The notes below the pieces were generated by a model. That model searched no databases and was not told where the DNA came from. It saw only the letters and a list, made by a program, of their open reading frames with translations. This document shows positions 16,025 through 25,859 of a stretch of 64,000 nt of DNA, in pieces (positions within the stretch are counted from its first letter, which is position 1; every line of letters starts with the position of its first letter). The DNA is taken from the NCBI GenBank assembly GCA_006969905.1, contig CP030887.1:186001-250000 (forward strand), written 5' to 3'. The DNA is from Balneolaceae bacterium. Its GTDB lineage: Bacteria; Bacteroidota; Rhodothermia; Balneolales; Balneolaceae. The position numbers and the translations under genes were made by a program.

Positions 16025-17581
16025 TTAGTTTAAGCTTTTATTTACAGCTATGGCACATTTTTCTCCATCAATTGCAGCAGATACTATTCCACCAGCATAA
16101 CCGGCTCCTTCACCGCATGGATACAAACCTTTAATTTGATGATGTTGCAATGTAATCTTATCCCTGGGGATTCTCACCGGGGATGAGGTTCTTGACTCGG
16201 GAGCATGAACAATAGCTTCATTAGTTAAAAATCCTTTCATGCTTTTTCCCATTTCTATAAATCCCTTTTGCAGAGCTTCATAGATTACTTTGGGCAATAC
16301 ATTCTTCAAGTTTACTGAAGTAAGTCCCGGCGGGTATGAGCTTTTTGGCAAATCTTTAGATTCTACACCCTTTATAAAATCAATGAGACGCTGTGCGGGC
16401 ACCGCTTGTGTTTTTCCTGCCATCTCCCAGGCCCTTTGTTCTATCATTTTCTGAAATTCCATCACTTTTAATGGTCCGAAGCCTTCAAACTCTTTAAAAT
16501 CCTCCATTCGCAATTCAACCACAATTCCGGAATTTGCAGTTGGGCGGGATCGCTGAGAACCTGACCATCCATTCGTGACCACTTCTCCCGGACTCGTTGC
16601 ACAAGCAGCAACCACCCCACCAGGACACATACAAAATGAATACACTCCCCGGTCATTAACCTGTTTTACAATACGGTAAGGTGCGGGGGGCAGGTATTCG
16701 CCACGTGCTTCGCAATGATATTGAATAGAATCTATCAAAGACTGAGGGTGCTCTACCCTTACGCCTATCGCAATGGGTTTGGCTTCAATCTCTATGTCTT
16801 TGTTGAGAAGCAACTCAAAAATATCCCGGGCTGAATGACCTGTAGCTAAAATGAGTTGATCTCCTTCTATTACTTCTCCATCCAGTGTTTGTACTCCCTG
16901 CACTTCAGAGTCTTTGATTAGAATATCTGTTACACGTTTTTCAAAATAGATTTCTCCTCCGTGTTCCAAAATATATTCCCTGATCCTGGCAATAATTGCA
17001 GGCAATTTGTTCGTTCCTATGTGGGGATGTGCATCAACTAGTATTTCTTTTTTAGCCCCAAAAGCAATTAGTAGTTTTAAAATACGATTCACATCTCCAC
17101 GCTTTTTGGAACGTGTATAAAGCTTACCATCTGAGTAAGTACCTGCCCCTCCTTCCCCAAAACAATAGTTGGAATCAGGATTTACTATGTGATGTACATT
17201 GATATTTTTAAGATCTTTGATCCGGGATTTTACGTCCCTCCCCCTCTCAATAATAACCGGTTTTAGTCCAAGCTCAATACATTTTAGCGAAGCAAACAGC
17301 CCGGCAGGGCCCGCACCAACTATAAGTACAGGCTTTGATTCCCTTACAGATTTATAAAGAGGCGGCAAGACCGGCTTCTCATCAAATGTTTCATTAATGT
17401 AAACCCGAACTTTAAGATTTACTTTTACCTGCTTTTGCCGGGCATCAATCGAACGTTTCACGAACTCAACATGCTTTATATCTCCCGCTTTTACCCCGGT
17501 AGTTTTTGATAGATAGTTTTTTAAAAGTTTAAGCTCTCCCGCTACTTCCGGGGTAACACGTAATTGTAACTCTTTTTGCAT
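16025..17581 (-). CDS. COG2509-type FAD-dependent oxidoreductase
   Basis: A 518-residue flavoprotein. A short N-terminal domain (about 1-95) precedes the FAD-binding dinucleotide fold, PVLIVGAGPAGLFASLKCIELG, with the acidic ribose-binding residue in PVIIERG. Further family motifs are FGEGGAGTYSDGKLYTR, LILATGHSARD, FCMCPGGVVAACAT, and the C-terminal LYPCGEGAGYAGGIVSAAIDG. This matches the uncharacterised FAD-dependent dehydrogenase family COG2509, about 520 residues. The substrate has not been established. It stands alone and is divergent from the propeller protein gene. Confidence 0.92.
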   Translation of the reverse strand: MQKELQLRVTPEVAGELKLLKNYLSKTTGVKAGDIKHVEFVKRSIDARQKQVKVNLKVRVYINETFDEKPVLPPLYKSVRESKPVLIVGAGPAGLFASLKCIELGLKPVIIERGRDVKSRIKDLKNINVHHIVNPDSNYCFGEGGAGTYSDGKLYTRSKKRGDVNRILKLLIAFGAKKEILVDAHPHIGTNKLPAIIARIREYILEHGGEIYFEKRVTDILIKDSEVQGVQTLDGEVIEGDQLILATGHSARDIFELLLNKDIEIEAKPIAIGVRVEHPQSLIDSIQYHCEARGEYLPPAPYRIVKQVNDRGVYSFCMCPGGVVAACATSPGEVVTNGWSGSQRSRPTANSGIVVELRMEDFKEFEGFGPLKVMEFQKMIEQRAWEMAGKTQAVPAQRLIDFIKGVESKDLPKSSYPPGLTSVNLKNVLPKVIYEALQKGFIEMGKSMKGFLTNEAIVHAPESRTSSPVRIPRDKITLQHHQIKGLYPCGEGAGYAGGIVSAAIDGEKCAIAVNKSLN

Positions 17582-17721
17582 TGATCGATTATTATTCCAG
17601 TATAAAAGATATCGTATTTAGCTGAGCCTTGTAGGCTCTTCTTTATACAATAAATGATCAGCTAACACATTATGGTTTTACATTCTGTAACAAAGTGTTT
17701 TTAAGCTATCATTTATGTAAA

Positions 17722-17739
17722 CGCTTTTTACAGAAAGCG
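17722..17739. repeat. Short inverted repeat in the divergent intergenic region
   Basis: Arms CGCTTT and AAAGCG with a 6-base centre lie in the 231-bp region between the divergent flavoprotein and propeller genes, about 74 bases before the plus-strand ATG. It could be an operator; there is no T-run to make it a terminator. The rest of that region shows no readable gene. Confidence 0.25.
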
Positions 17740-17812
17740 CTATTTTGGCAAGTAATTAAAACAATTTTATTCTTTAAACTTCACCAGTTCATTTCTGAAA
17801 ACGACTTTACCT

Positions 17813-18769
17813 ATGAAATACATTATGCTACGATCTTTTTCAACCCTAGCCCTTTTGTTGTTTCTTTTTACTTCAACACAAGCACAGCTTAGCGTAAAGG
17901 GAGAACCGAAAATCCTTATTAAAACAGATACTCCTTTTCAAAACCCGGTTTGGTCTCCTGATGGAAGCAGGATAGCATTCACTTCGCATCGATACCAGGG
18001 CCTTTGGACAGCCAATGCTGATGGCAAACAAATTGAACTGGTTACCAATAAAGATGCCGGATATGGTTTCAGCTGGTCTTCTGACTCTGAGAGTATTTTA
18101 ACCCGGCTTTCTGAAACTGTGAATAGACGAAGAAATCATGCAATTGCTGTTTACGATGTATCGAGTAAATCAGAAACTCAGCTATCAGAGTTCAGGTCAG
18201 AAATGCCGGCTTTACCCAGATGGGCTCAATTCGATGAAAAAGCAGTTTTGATCACAGATGCAGGAGTTGAGACTTTTGAAACCGGTAAGCAGGCTGATGT
18301 TCGACAAAAAGCCATGCCAAACGCCCCTTTTTATGTATTAAAACAAGATCAGATTGCTAAAGGTATGGTACCCGAAAATAGTGTATCAGATATTTCTCCA
18401 TTTGACGAAGCAACATATCTCAACCTCAGTGTTTCACCAGACGGACAAAAGCTGGCATTTGAAGTATATGGTGGTAACCTTTATGTAATGAATGTAGATG
18501 GAACAGGGCTTATTGACCTTGGGAGATTAAATAACCCTAGTTGGTCTCCTGACAGCCGTTTTGTATTAGCAAACTCGATCAAAGATGACGGTTACAATTT
18601 TACTCAGGCTGATATTATTGCTTCACGAGTAGACGGATCTGAGTCTTTTAACCTGACTGCTTCTACTAATCTTATCGCCCTTAATCCTTCATGGTCACCT
18701 GATGGTCAGCGTATTGCTTTTGATGTTCCTAATGAAGGGGCCATCTATGTTTTGGAACTTATTAATTAA
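17813..18769 (+). CDS. Exported TolB-like beta-propeller (PD40/WD40-like) protein
   Basis: A 318-residue exported protein. After a signal peptide (LLLFLFTSTQAQ) there are repeated PD40-type blades of the form W-S-P-D-G-x-x-I/L-A-F: PVWSPDGSRIAFTSHR, FSWSSDSESILTRLS, LSVSPDGQKLAFEVYG, PSWSPDSRFVLANS and PSWSPDGQRIAFDV. These are typical of TolB and of propellers that dock other proteins in the periplasm. No enzyme domain is fused. It lies 20 bases before the amidase gene and is probably co-transcribed with it, which suggests an envelope or peptidoglycan-related job. Confidence 0.86.
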   Translation: MKYIMLRSFSTLALLLFLFTSTQAQLSVKGEPKILIKTDTPFQNPVWSPDGSRIAFTSHRYQGLWTANADGKQIELVTNKDAGYGFSWSSDSESILTRLSETVNRRRNHAIAVYDVSSKSETQLSEFRSEMPALPRWAQFDEKAVLITDAGVETFETGKQADVRQKAMPNAPFYVLKQDQIAKGMVPENSVSDISPFDEATYLNLSVSPDGQKLAFEVYGGNLYVMNVDGTGLIDLGRLNNPSWSPDSRFVLANSIKDDGYNFTQADIIASRVDGSESFNLTASTNLIALNPSWSPDGQRIAFDVPNEGAIYVLELIN

Positions 18770-18789
18770 TCAGAGAGAGTATTAACAGG

Positions 18790-21294
18790 ATGGACTTAAT
18801 GAAAAAAATCTCTACAACTCTATTTGCACTTCTTGTTTTACTTGGTGGTACCACTTATGCACAAGAAATAACCGGGCTAAATGGCTTCAGTATTTTTCTT
18901 GACCAGGGGCATAGCCAAACTGAAAACATGGGCCTGTACAATTATTCCGAAGCAGAAAAAACGTTGCGTGTTGGTTTGGCATTAAGAGACCTCTTACTAG
19001 AACTAACAGATATTGATACCGTTTATACTGCACGAACAACAGATAGTGACCAAATTGGACTTTCCCAGAGAAGTGACTTAGCAAATTCCTTAGGAGTTGA
19101 TTTCTATTATTCTATCCACAGTGATGCCGGCGGGCCAACTGCCAATAGTACACTTTTTATGTACGGGGGCTGGAGAGAAAATGGGCAAACCGTTGAGAAG
19201 AATCCGAAAGGTGGTAAAGATTTTTCAGATATTATGGAAACTGTCTTACCCGCTGCACTTAGGATTGGTTCACGTGGTGTATTTGCGGATAGAACCTTCT
19301 ACCAGGGTTTCCCGACTAATCATGATAATGACTGGCCTTATCTCAGTGTTAACCGCAGAACAAATATGGCTTCTATGTTAAGTGAGGCCGGATTTCATAC
19401 TAATCCATTTCAACAACAGAGAAACTTAAATGCAGATTATAAACGATTGGAAGCACAGGCTTCTTTTTGGGTAGTGCTGGAATACCTGGGGGTAGAAAGA
19501 CCCCCAATTGGTATTGCTACGGGCGTGGTAAGTGATGCAGATAATGGTTTGCCTGTAAATGGAGCTACCATCTCTATCAATGGACAAGATTATGTAACCG
19601 ATTCTTATGCTTCTCTTTTTAACCAGTATTCAAATGATCCCGATCAACTTAGAAACGGCTTTTATTACATTGAAAATCTTCCTGAAGGAATTAATGAAGT
19701 AATTACTTCGGCTCCCGGCTTTTATTCAGATACAACTGATGTAGATGTTATTACAACTGATTTCTCTTTCAAAGATATTGGTTTGATCTCTAGTAAACCT
19801 CCTGTTGTAACTTCAACATCTCCTGTTGAGGGAGATACAACATTGAATCCTTCAAATTCAATTGTCATTAACTTCAGCCGGAACATGGATCAAGCCTCAG
19901 TTATAGGTGCATTTTCTATTGAACCTGAAGTTACTGCTCCATTGGTTTGGTCCGGTTCAAAGAAGCTATTCATCCAAACCTCTGCGTTTGATTATGAAAC
20001 GGAATATACAATAACGATAGATTCTACTGCAAAAGACGGATCTGTTTATCAACACGGATTTGATGGCGATGCTGATGGCAATGCAGGTGGCGATTTTGTA
20101 TTGAATTTTAAAACCGGTCCTGAGGATATAGCTCCGCCTAAGGTCACAAGCATTTATCCTTTCAATACAATCGTTGATTTTGTACGCCCTATTGTTAGTA
20201 TTGTATTTGATGAATTGGTTGATACAAACAGTATAGATGCATCTTCAGTAACGATTCTTGACTCAAGTCAAAATGAAATAGCCGGAGAATATGCGTTATA
20301 TAATGTCGGAGAACAGAGTTTTATAAACTTTTTTCCTACGGAAGATTTGATTTCTAATGCCGATTATATAGTACGGTTGAAAGGTGGGTTTAAAGACCTG
20401 AATGGAAATATATCTCCGAATGATCGGGAAGCCCCTTTTGAAACTCAGGAGCTTAGCGCTATTAATACTCAAACTATTATTTCTGATTTTGAAGACGGAA
20501 TCTCGCCTTGGTGGTTACCTCAGCAAAGTGGCAGTACAACCGGTATTGTAACCGAGGGAACCGACTCAGGCATTGACACAACTATTACTAACCTATTAAC
20601 CGGCAGTGCCTCTGCTCTGCGGGTAGATTACGAGTGGGATGTGAGTGCCGGAACAAAATTAATCAGGGAATATCGAAATTCTTCGTCTCCTAAATTTTCG
20701 AATACTAGTAAGTTACAAGCCTATGTTTTCGGAGATGGATCCGAAAACAAATTTCGATTTATGGTCCGCGATGGTAGCAGCCAATTAGAGGGAAGTGAAT
20801 GGTATACCGTAGATTGGCTGGGATGGAAACTTGTTACATGGGATTTAGCCAGTGATCCGGTAGTAGGCTGGGCGAATGGAGATGGCACACTAAATGGCAG
20901 TCTTTATTTCGACAGCTTTCAATTAACCTATACTGAAGGAAGTAATCCAAGTGGTTTCTTTGTATTTGACGATTTAAGAGCGGTTACCCTTTTAGTTACC
21001 AGTATTGATGATGAAGGAATTAACCTGCCTACAGAAATTACTCTTAACCAAAACTATCCGAATCCCTTTAATCCTTCTACAAATATTGAATTCGGGCTGC
21101 CTAATAGAAGTGAAGTTCGTATTGAGCTTTATGATATGCTGGGCAGAAAAGTAGATACCATTTTTGAAGGCACAAAAAGCCCCGGGGTACATATTATAAA
21201 CTATGATGCCTCAGCATTGGCAAGCGGTATGTATATCTACAGGCTGGTAACAGGCAACACAGCTATTTCTAAGAAAATGATGCTTATCAAATAG
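18790..21294 (+). CDS. Secreted N-acetylmuramoyl-L-alanine amidase with Ig-like domains and T9SS sorting domain
   Basis: An 834-residue multidomain enzyme. After the signal peptide, an amidase_3 domain (about 30-240) has zinc-ligand motifs DQGHS, YSEAEK, SIHSDAGG and a catalytic-type Glu in LSEAGFHTN. A carboxypeptidase-regulatory-like domain follows (about 240-330), then two Big_5 Ig-like domains (PPVVTSTSPVEGDT, PPKVTSIYPFNT), then a carbohydrate-binding-like beta region (about 560-745). The C-terminus is a type A T9SS sorting domain with NYPNPFNPSTNIEFGLP and GMYIYRL. It should cleave peptidoglycan stem peptides after export across the outer membrane. A second ATG at 18799, nine bases downstream, has the better-spaced AGGA and may be the true start. 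Confidence 0.9.
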   Translation: MDLMKKISTTLFALLVLLGGTTYAQEITGLNGFSIFLDQGHSQTENMGLYNYSEAEKTLRVGLALRDLLLELTDIDTVYTARTTDSDQIGLSQRSDLANSLGVDFYYSIHSDAGGPTANSTLFMYGGWRENGQTVEKNPKGGKDFSDIMETVLPAALRIGSRGVFADRTFYQGFPTNHDNDWPYLSVNRRTNMASMLSEAGFHTNPFQQQRNLNADYKRLEAQASFWVVLEYLGVERPPIGIATGVVSDADNGLPVNGATISINGQDYVTDSYASLFNQYSNDPDQLRNGFYYIENLPEGINEVITSAPGFYSDTTDVDVITTDFSFKDIGLISSKPPVVTSTSPVEGDTTLNPSNSIVINFSRNMDQASVIGAFSIEPEVTAPLVWSGSKKLFIQTSAFDYETEYTITIDSTAKDGSVYQHGFDGDADGNAGGDFVLNFKTGPEDIAPPKVTSIYPFNTIVDFVRPIVSIVFDELVDTNSIDASSVTILDSSQNEIAGEYALYNVGEQSFINFFPTEDLISNADYIVRLKGGFKDLNGNISPNDREAPFETQELSAINTQTIISDFEDGISPWWLPQQSGSTTGIVTEGTDSGIDTTITNLLTGSASALRVDYEWDVSAGTKLIREYRNSSSPKFSNTSKLQAYVFGDGSENKFRFMVRDGSSQLEGSEWYTVDWLGWKLVTWDLASDPVVGWANGDGTLNGSLYFDSFQLTYTEGSNPSGFFVFDDLRAVTLLVTSIDDEGINLPTEITLNQNYPNPFNPSTNIEFGLPNRSEVRIELYDMLGRKVDTIFEGTKSPGVHIINYDASALASGMYIYRLVTGNTAISKKMMLIK

Positions 21295-21300
21295 CGAAGG

Positions 21301-22674
21301 TTAATCCTTTACCCAAAGAGGGATTTCGGATTCGAATATTAAAGGGCGACCTATAGAATCTCTGTGAGCATCTGCCTTATCAACAGATGCTCTTTTTATA
21401 TGAAGGATATTTTTACCTGCTACAAAGCGATCATCTATATGTAAAAAACTTTGATAGCCCGGTTGTTCTGTTTTTCTATGTTCAGTAAATAATAAATCTG
21501 TTTCCAGGGTATCCATTTCATTTACCAGTAAAGTGAAAAAGCTATTCGCACAGCTTAAATATTCACTGTTAAGTATGTCTCTTTTCTCAAACCTGAACAG
21601 GCTGTCAGCAGGTTCCCCAATCCGGCAATAACCCTCCAGTTTACTATCCAATAATTTGGAGTATGGGATGAAAAGAGACATAAACTCTCCTCGCTGTATA
21701 ACAGGAGAACTTATTACCGGCTCACTAATCATTATACCCTCTATCAATTCAGACTCGTATTGCTCCGGAACAAAGTTACCTGAAGTTGAAAGTGTAGTAT
21801 AATAATCACGAGCATCAAAAAAGCGGTCATCAGCCTCAGTAAGTGATGTACGTAACATCATTGCAAAGAAGAACACAAAGAAAACCCCCATATATACTAT
21901 GTACTTCTTCAAGGGCATATTTGACATGTAGGTAAGCAAAAGGTACTGAATGGGCTTAAGGATGAATGGAAAAATCACAAAGCTCATGCCCCAGGTTAAG
22001 CGGAAGTGAAACCTGGCAATTTTCTCATTTTCCCTGAACTTCTTCATATTCAGGATAAGAGAAAGTAACGCAACCGATAAAATAACAACCAACAGTGTTA
22101 TGTAAAGAATGTTGGAGTATATCTCATAAGCTGACTCTGAGAGAAAAACCTTCATTACGTTTATGAGCATGAAAAAAACAAAATACATAAAGCTGATACT
22201 GATAAGCATCAGGACTACAGCAAAGGCAATTGAAAAAATAACGCTGGCAACCCGGTCAACAGCAATGAGAAAATCCTCTGAATTACCAATCCTTTTTTTT
22301 ACTTCATTCTTGTAAAAATTGCTGTATTCAAGTTTTTCGTACTGTATACCCTTATCAAATACAGAGTTTAAACCAATCAGGCCCACCCAAAAAGCACGTA
22401 TCACAAAATGGAGAATAAAAGCAAAATTGAGAAATTCCAGTGCAGTGGTAAAAGACCCGTAAATGGTAAGTGGTAATGCTTCATCAAAAAAACCAACTCC
22501 CGACTGCAGGTTAAATGTATAGTATTCTAACCCGCTTTTCAGTATATCCGGCAACTGGCTGGTTGCATAGATAGCCAAACCTGATATCAGCAGCTCTGGC
22601 TCCCAGCTTTGTTCTGCTACCCGTTTCAGCCAGTTTCGCTGGTTTCCTGTGCCTTCAGTTTTTCCTTCTTTCAT
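21301..22674 (-). CDS. Multi-pass membrane protein, function unknown
   Basis: The 457-residue protein begins with a charged segment and WLKRVAEQSWEPELLISGLAIY. It has about six to seven hydrophobic helices between residues 30 and 275, then a soluble C-terminal domain (about 275-457) with few hydrophobic runs. The opening motif, in which a tryptophan- and glutamate-rich stretch is followed by ISG, resembles membrane proteins seen only in Bacteroidota, but I recognise no characterised family. It converges with the amidase gene with six bases between the stop codons. Confidence 0.75.
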   Translation of the reverse strand: MKEGKTEGTGNQRNWLKRVAEQSWEPELLISGLAIYATSQLPDILKSGLEYYTFNLQSGVGFFDEALPLTIYGSFTTALEFLNFAFILHFVIRAFWVGLIGLNSVFDKGIQYEKLEYSNFYKNEVKKRIGNSEDFLIAVDRVASVIFSIAFAVVLMLISISFMYFVFFMLINVMKVFLSESAYEIYSNILYITLLVVILSVALLSLILNMKKFRENEKIARFHFRLTWGMSFVIFPFILKPIQYLLLTYMSNMPLKKYIVYMGVFFVFFFAMMLRTSLTEADDRFFDARDYYTTLSTSGNFVPEQYESELIEGIMISEPVISSPVIQRGEFMSLFIPYSKLLDSKLEGYCRIGEPADSLFRFEKRDILNSEYLSCANSFFTLLVNEMDTLETDLLFTEHRKTEQPGYQSFLHIDDRFVAGKNILHIKRASVDKADAHRDSIGRPLIFESEIPLWVKD

Positions 22675-22736
22675 TTCATCCCAACTAGTTAGTTATATTC
22701 TAAAATGTTTCCATTGATTCAAAAGCAGAAAAAAAT

Positions 22737-22756
22737 AGCAATAGTCATTAATTGCT
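22737..22756. repeat. AT-rich hairpin in the divergent region before the secreted metallo-hydrolase
   Basis: Arms AGCAAT and ATTGCT with an 8-base loop are flanked by an A-run before and a T-run after, so each strand looks like a small terminator. No gene ends here; the flanking genes diverge. It may be a leader hairpin. Confidence 0.3.
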
Positions 22757-22811
22757 TTTTGAATGCTTTAATTTCAACAGTGGTTACAAAATTGAACTAA
22801 TCTTTTTAATT

Positions 22812-23555
22812 ATGAAAAAAATCTTTTCTCTTTTTTTATTTCTGATACTTGTTTGCCCAGTCATGTTGGCACAGCTTAATAAAGAAGCTGACTTCTATAC
22901 CACCGCTAAAGGTGATCTCAGCGTCCACCCCATCAATCACGGAACCGTTGCCTTTACTTATCTTGGAAAAACTATTTTTGTAGACCCTTTCGGAGCTGTT
23001 GACAATTATGAAGCTTTTTCTGCTCCTGATCTTGTATTTATAACTGATATACACGGCGACCATTACAGTACACGAACCCTGGACGTTTTGGACGTAAGCA
23101 ATGCCACTTTCGTAGTTCCGCAAGCCGTTGCGGACATCATGGAAGAGCGGTATGGTAAAGAAGTGATTGTAATTGGTAATGGGGAAACAAAAGAAATAAT
23201 GGAACTTTCTGTTACCGCAATCCCAATGTATAACCTCCCCGAAACAGAAAACTCCCGCCATACCAAAGGCAGGGGCAATGGGTATATCATTAACTTTGAC
23301 GGTGTGAATGTATACCTCTCGGGAGATACCGAAGACATCCCTGAAATGCGGGCACTTGAGAATATTGATATTGCTTTTGTATGTATGAACCTTCCCTATA
23401 CTATGGATATTAACCAGGCTGCCAGTGCTGTGCTGGATTTTAAGCCTAACCACGTGTACCCTTACCACCATCGCGGGCAGGATATCGAAGCTTTTAAAGG
23501 ACTGGTAAATGAGGGTAACGATACCATTAATGTGATCCTTAAAAACTGGTACTAA
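22812..23555 (+). CDS. Exported MBL-fold metallo-hydrolase (UlaG-like, COG2220)
   Basis: A 247-residue exported protein. I start at the ATG at 22812, where a clean signal peptide begins (MKKIFSLFLFLILVCPVMLAQ), rather than at an upstream in-frame codon at 22752. The metallo-beta-lactamase fold is shown by VDPFG, ITDIHGDHYS, YLSGDTEDIP and the late YPYHHRGQD. The usual HxHxDH motif reads DIHGDH, so the first His is Asp, while the remaining ligands are kept. Family members hydrolyse lactones or phosphodiesters; the substrate here is unknown. The gene is followed after 12 bases by a methyltransferase gene. Confidence 0.85.
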   Translation: MKKIFSLFLFLILVCPVMLAQLNKEADFYTTAKGDLSVHPINHGTVAFTYLGKTIFVDPFGAVDNYEAFSAPDLVFITDIHGDHYSTRTLDVLDVSNATFVVPQAVADIMEERYGKEVIVIGNGETKEIMELSVTAIPMYNLPETENSRHTKGRGNGYIINFDGVNVYLSGDTEDIPEMRALENIDIAFVCMNLPYTMDINQAASAVLDFKPNHVYPYHHRGQDIEAFKGLVNEGNDTINVILKNWY

Positions 23556-23567
23556 GCTTAGCATATT

Positions 23568-24200
23568 TTGAAATGCACCTTATGTTATAGTACCACGAAC
23601 CTTTTTTATGAGTACAACGAACGGGGTCTGGCTTACCACCAATGTACCACTTGCAATTCTGTACTTCTAGACCCCGCTCACTATTTACGCCCTGAGCAGG
23701 AAAAAGCTCATTATCTCACTCATGAAAATGATGTAAACGATCCCGGTTACCAGCAGTTTGTTTCGCCCATTGTAAAAGCGGTAATGAATAACCAGGTATT
23801 AACCGAAAAGGGATTGGACTTTGGATCGGGAACCGGACCGGTAATCACAAAACTTTTAAAGGATGCTAACTACGATATTACAACCTATGATCCTTTTTTT
23901 GATGCAAATCCATTAGCTCTTACCAACACTTACAATTACATTATTTGTTCTGAAGTAATGGAGCATTTTCATAATCCTCATGAAGAATTCAAGGTACTTT
24001 CATCGCTTCTAAACAAAAGCGGAAACTTGTACTGCATGACCCAGCTTTATCATGAAGGCATTGACTTCAAAACCTGGCGGTATAAAAATGATCCTACCCA
24101 CACCATCTTTTATCATGCGGATGCTATTTCGTACATGACAGGTGAATTCGGATTTAGTTCTAGTTTTATTGATGGGAAATTGATTGTTTTAAACAAATAA
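23568..24200 (+). CDS. Zinc-ribbon class I SAM methyltransferase
   Basis: A 210-residue protein. An N-terminal treble-clef-like zinc ribbon (CTLC at residues 3-6 and CTTC near residue 27) precedes a methyltransferase core with GLDFGSGTGPVITKLL (motif I), TYDPFF, and YIICSEVMEHFHNPHEEF. This matches methyltransferase_23-type enzymes with an N-terminal Zn site. The reading frame has no ATG near the ribbon; the TTG at 23568 directly precedes KCTLC and is the most likely initiator. The substrate is unknown. Confidence 0.83.
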   Translation: MKCTLCYSTTNLFYEYNERGLAYHQCTTCNSVLLDPAHYLRPEQEKAHYLTHENDVNDPGYQQFVSPIVKAVMNNQVLTEKGLDFGSGTGPVITKLLKDANYDITTYDPFFDANPLALTNTYNYIICSEVMEHFHNPHEEFKVLSSLLNKSGNLYCMTQLYHEGIDFKTWRYKNDPTHTIFYHADAISYMTGEFGFSSSFIDGKLIVLNK

Positions 24201-24206
24201 ATCGTT

Positions 24207-25859
24207 TTACTCTCCCAAAACATTAAAACTACCCACATAAAAATTAGGGTCAACGATCAACTTCTTCCCTCCATGTTCCATTTGTTGCCAGCTTTTTGTG
24301 GCAGATAACCAGTTTTCTTCCTTGTCAATCCAAACTTTTACCGGCATGTTGAATTCTTCAACTGTATTTGACCAGCGATACCATAACTCTCCATCTTTAA
24401 AGGAGTATTCTAACACGGGTATTCTCACATCTCTCAGGTACTGATCAAACACCGTACTTAGATCCTTTCCTGAATGATCAGAAATATAATTTTCAATTTG
24501 ACCGGTAGTTACCGTTTGATGGAAGAACTCTTTGTTCAGTCCTCTCATTATTTCTCTCCATTTTTTGTCATCATTCACTACATGCCGGATAGTGTGAAGC
24601 AAATTCCCACCTTTATAATACATATCTGAAGAACCTTCGTAATGCACATCATAAATCCCGATAATGGGTCTGTCGTTTTGGATAGCAATACGAACTCCTC
24701 TTGCATATTCATCAGCGGCTTGTTTACCGAAATGGTATTCCAGGAAAAGAAATTCTGAATAATGGGTAAATCCCTCATGAATCCACATGTCAGCGACATC
24801 TTTATATGTAATGTTATTGGCAAACCATTCATGCCCGGTTTCGTGCACAATAATAAAATCAAAATTCAATCCCCATCCTGACCGGCTTAAGTCTCTTCCA
24901 CGGTACCCATTTTCATAACCATTGCCATAAGTAACCGAGCTTTGGTGCTCCATGCCCAGGTAAGGAGCTTCCACCAGTTTATAGCTGTCTTCATAGAAAG
25001 GATAAGGACCGAACCAATATTCAAAGGCCTCTATAGTTCTGGGTACTTCGGCAAATTGTGCAATAGCTTTTTCTTTGTTATAGCTTAGCACATAGAAATC
25101 CATATCCAGTTCGCCCTTTTCTCCTTCATATATCTGCTCAAAGTGAACGTAATCTCCGATATTGATATTTACCCCATAGTTATTGATAGGATTGGATACA
25201 AACCAGTGCCAGGTTTTAGTGCCATCAGTATTCTGGACAACTTCCCGCAACCGCCCGTTTGAAACGTTGGTAAGTTCTTCCGGCACACGAACACTAATCA
25301 ACATACTGTCCGGTTCATCATACGCATGATCTTTATTGGGCCACCAAACACTGGCCCCGATTCCCTGGTTGGCTGATGCTACAAATGGATTTCCGTTTTC
25401 GTCTCTTGTCCAGGTTATCCCTCCATCCCAGGGAGGATTTGCAGCAACAACGGGTTTTCCTCCGAAATAGACAATAAGCTCTTTCACCTCATTCTTCTTT
25501 TGTTCTTCTTCTAACGAAATGAAAAAGGCATTGCCCTCCCGCTCGAAATTAAGCTCGGCCCCATTCTGGATCACCTTTGAAATATTCATCGGTTCTTGTA
25601 AATCTATTTGCATGCGCTCTCCTGAATATTCATTCACCTGGTACTGTACAGTATTGCTACCTGAGATTGTACTGTCTTCAAGGTTAACTTCGATATCCAG
25701 GTGATAATAAGTTACATCCCACCAGGCCCGCTCAGGAGTGATACTCCCTCTTAAAGTATCCTGCCGGGTGAATTCCGTTTGGGTTTGGAAGAACTGGGCT
25801 TGCATATCACTGCACATTATTATGTTTAAAACAAAAAGTAGAAATAGGTTTTTCTTCAT
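24207..25859 (-). CDS. M1-family metallopeptidase, exported
   Basis: A 550-residue exported zinc peptidase of the gluzincin M1 family. It has an N-terminal signal peptide, a beta-rich N-terminal domain (about 40-240) and the catalytic domain with HETGH at 339-343 and the third ligand Glu362 in HEGFTHYSE. The exopeptidase GxMEN motif reads GMEHQ (302-306). The length is that of the short M1 forms without the C-terminal ARM-like domain. It probably degrades peptides in the periplasm or outside the cell. It is convergent with the methyltransferase gene and the last gene before a 392-bp region without genes. Confidence 0.93.
   Translation of the reverse strand: MKKNLFLLFVLNIIMCSDMQAQFFQTQTEFTRQDTLRGSITPERAWWDVTYYHLDIEVNLEDSTISGSNTVQYQVNEYSGERMQIDLQEPMNISKVIQNGAELNFEREGNAFFISLEEEQKKNEVKELIVYFGGKPVVAANPPWDGGITWTRDENGNPFVASANQGIGASVWWPNKDHAYDEPDSMLISVRVPEELTNVSNGRLREVVQNTDGTKTWHWFVSNPINNYGVNINIGDYVHFEQIYEGEKGELDMDFYVLSYNKEKAIAQFAEVPRTIEAFEYWFGPYPFYEDSYKLVEAPYLGMEHQSSVTYGNGYENGYRGRDLSRSGWGLNFDFIIVHETGHEWFANNITYKDVADMWIHEGFTHYSEFLFLEYHFGKQAADEYARGVRIAIQNDRPIIGIYDVHYEGSSDMYYKGGNLLHTIRHVVNDDKKWREIMRGLNKEFFHQTVTTGQIENYISDHSGKDLSTVFDQYLRDVRIPVLEYSFKDGELWYRWSNTVEEFNMPVKVWIDKEENWLSATKSWQQMEHGGKKLIVDPNFYVGSFNVLGE

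Noticed and set aside
17624-17638. GAGCC/GGCTC hairpin followed by TTCTTT between divergent genes
   Set aside because: No transcript should end here on the plus strand, and the 5-bp stem is weak.
22836-23564. A 242-codon open frame on the minus strand opposite the secreted metallo-hydrolase gene
   Set aside because: The plus-strand frame has a signal peptide and conserved metal motifs. The antisense frame shows no domain and is a shadow.
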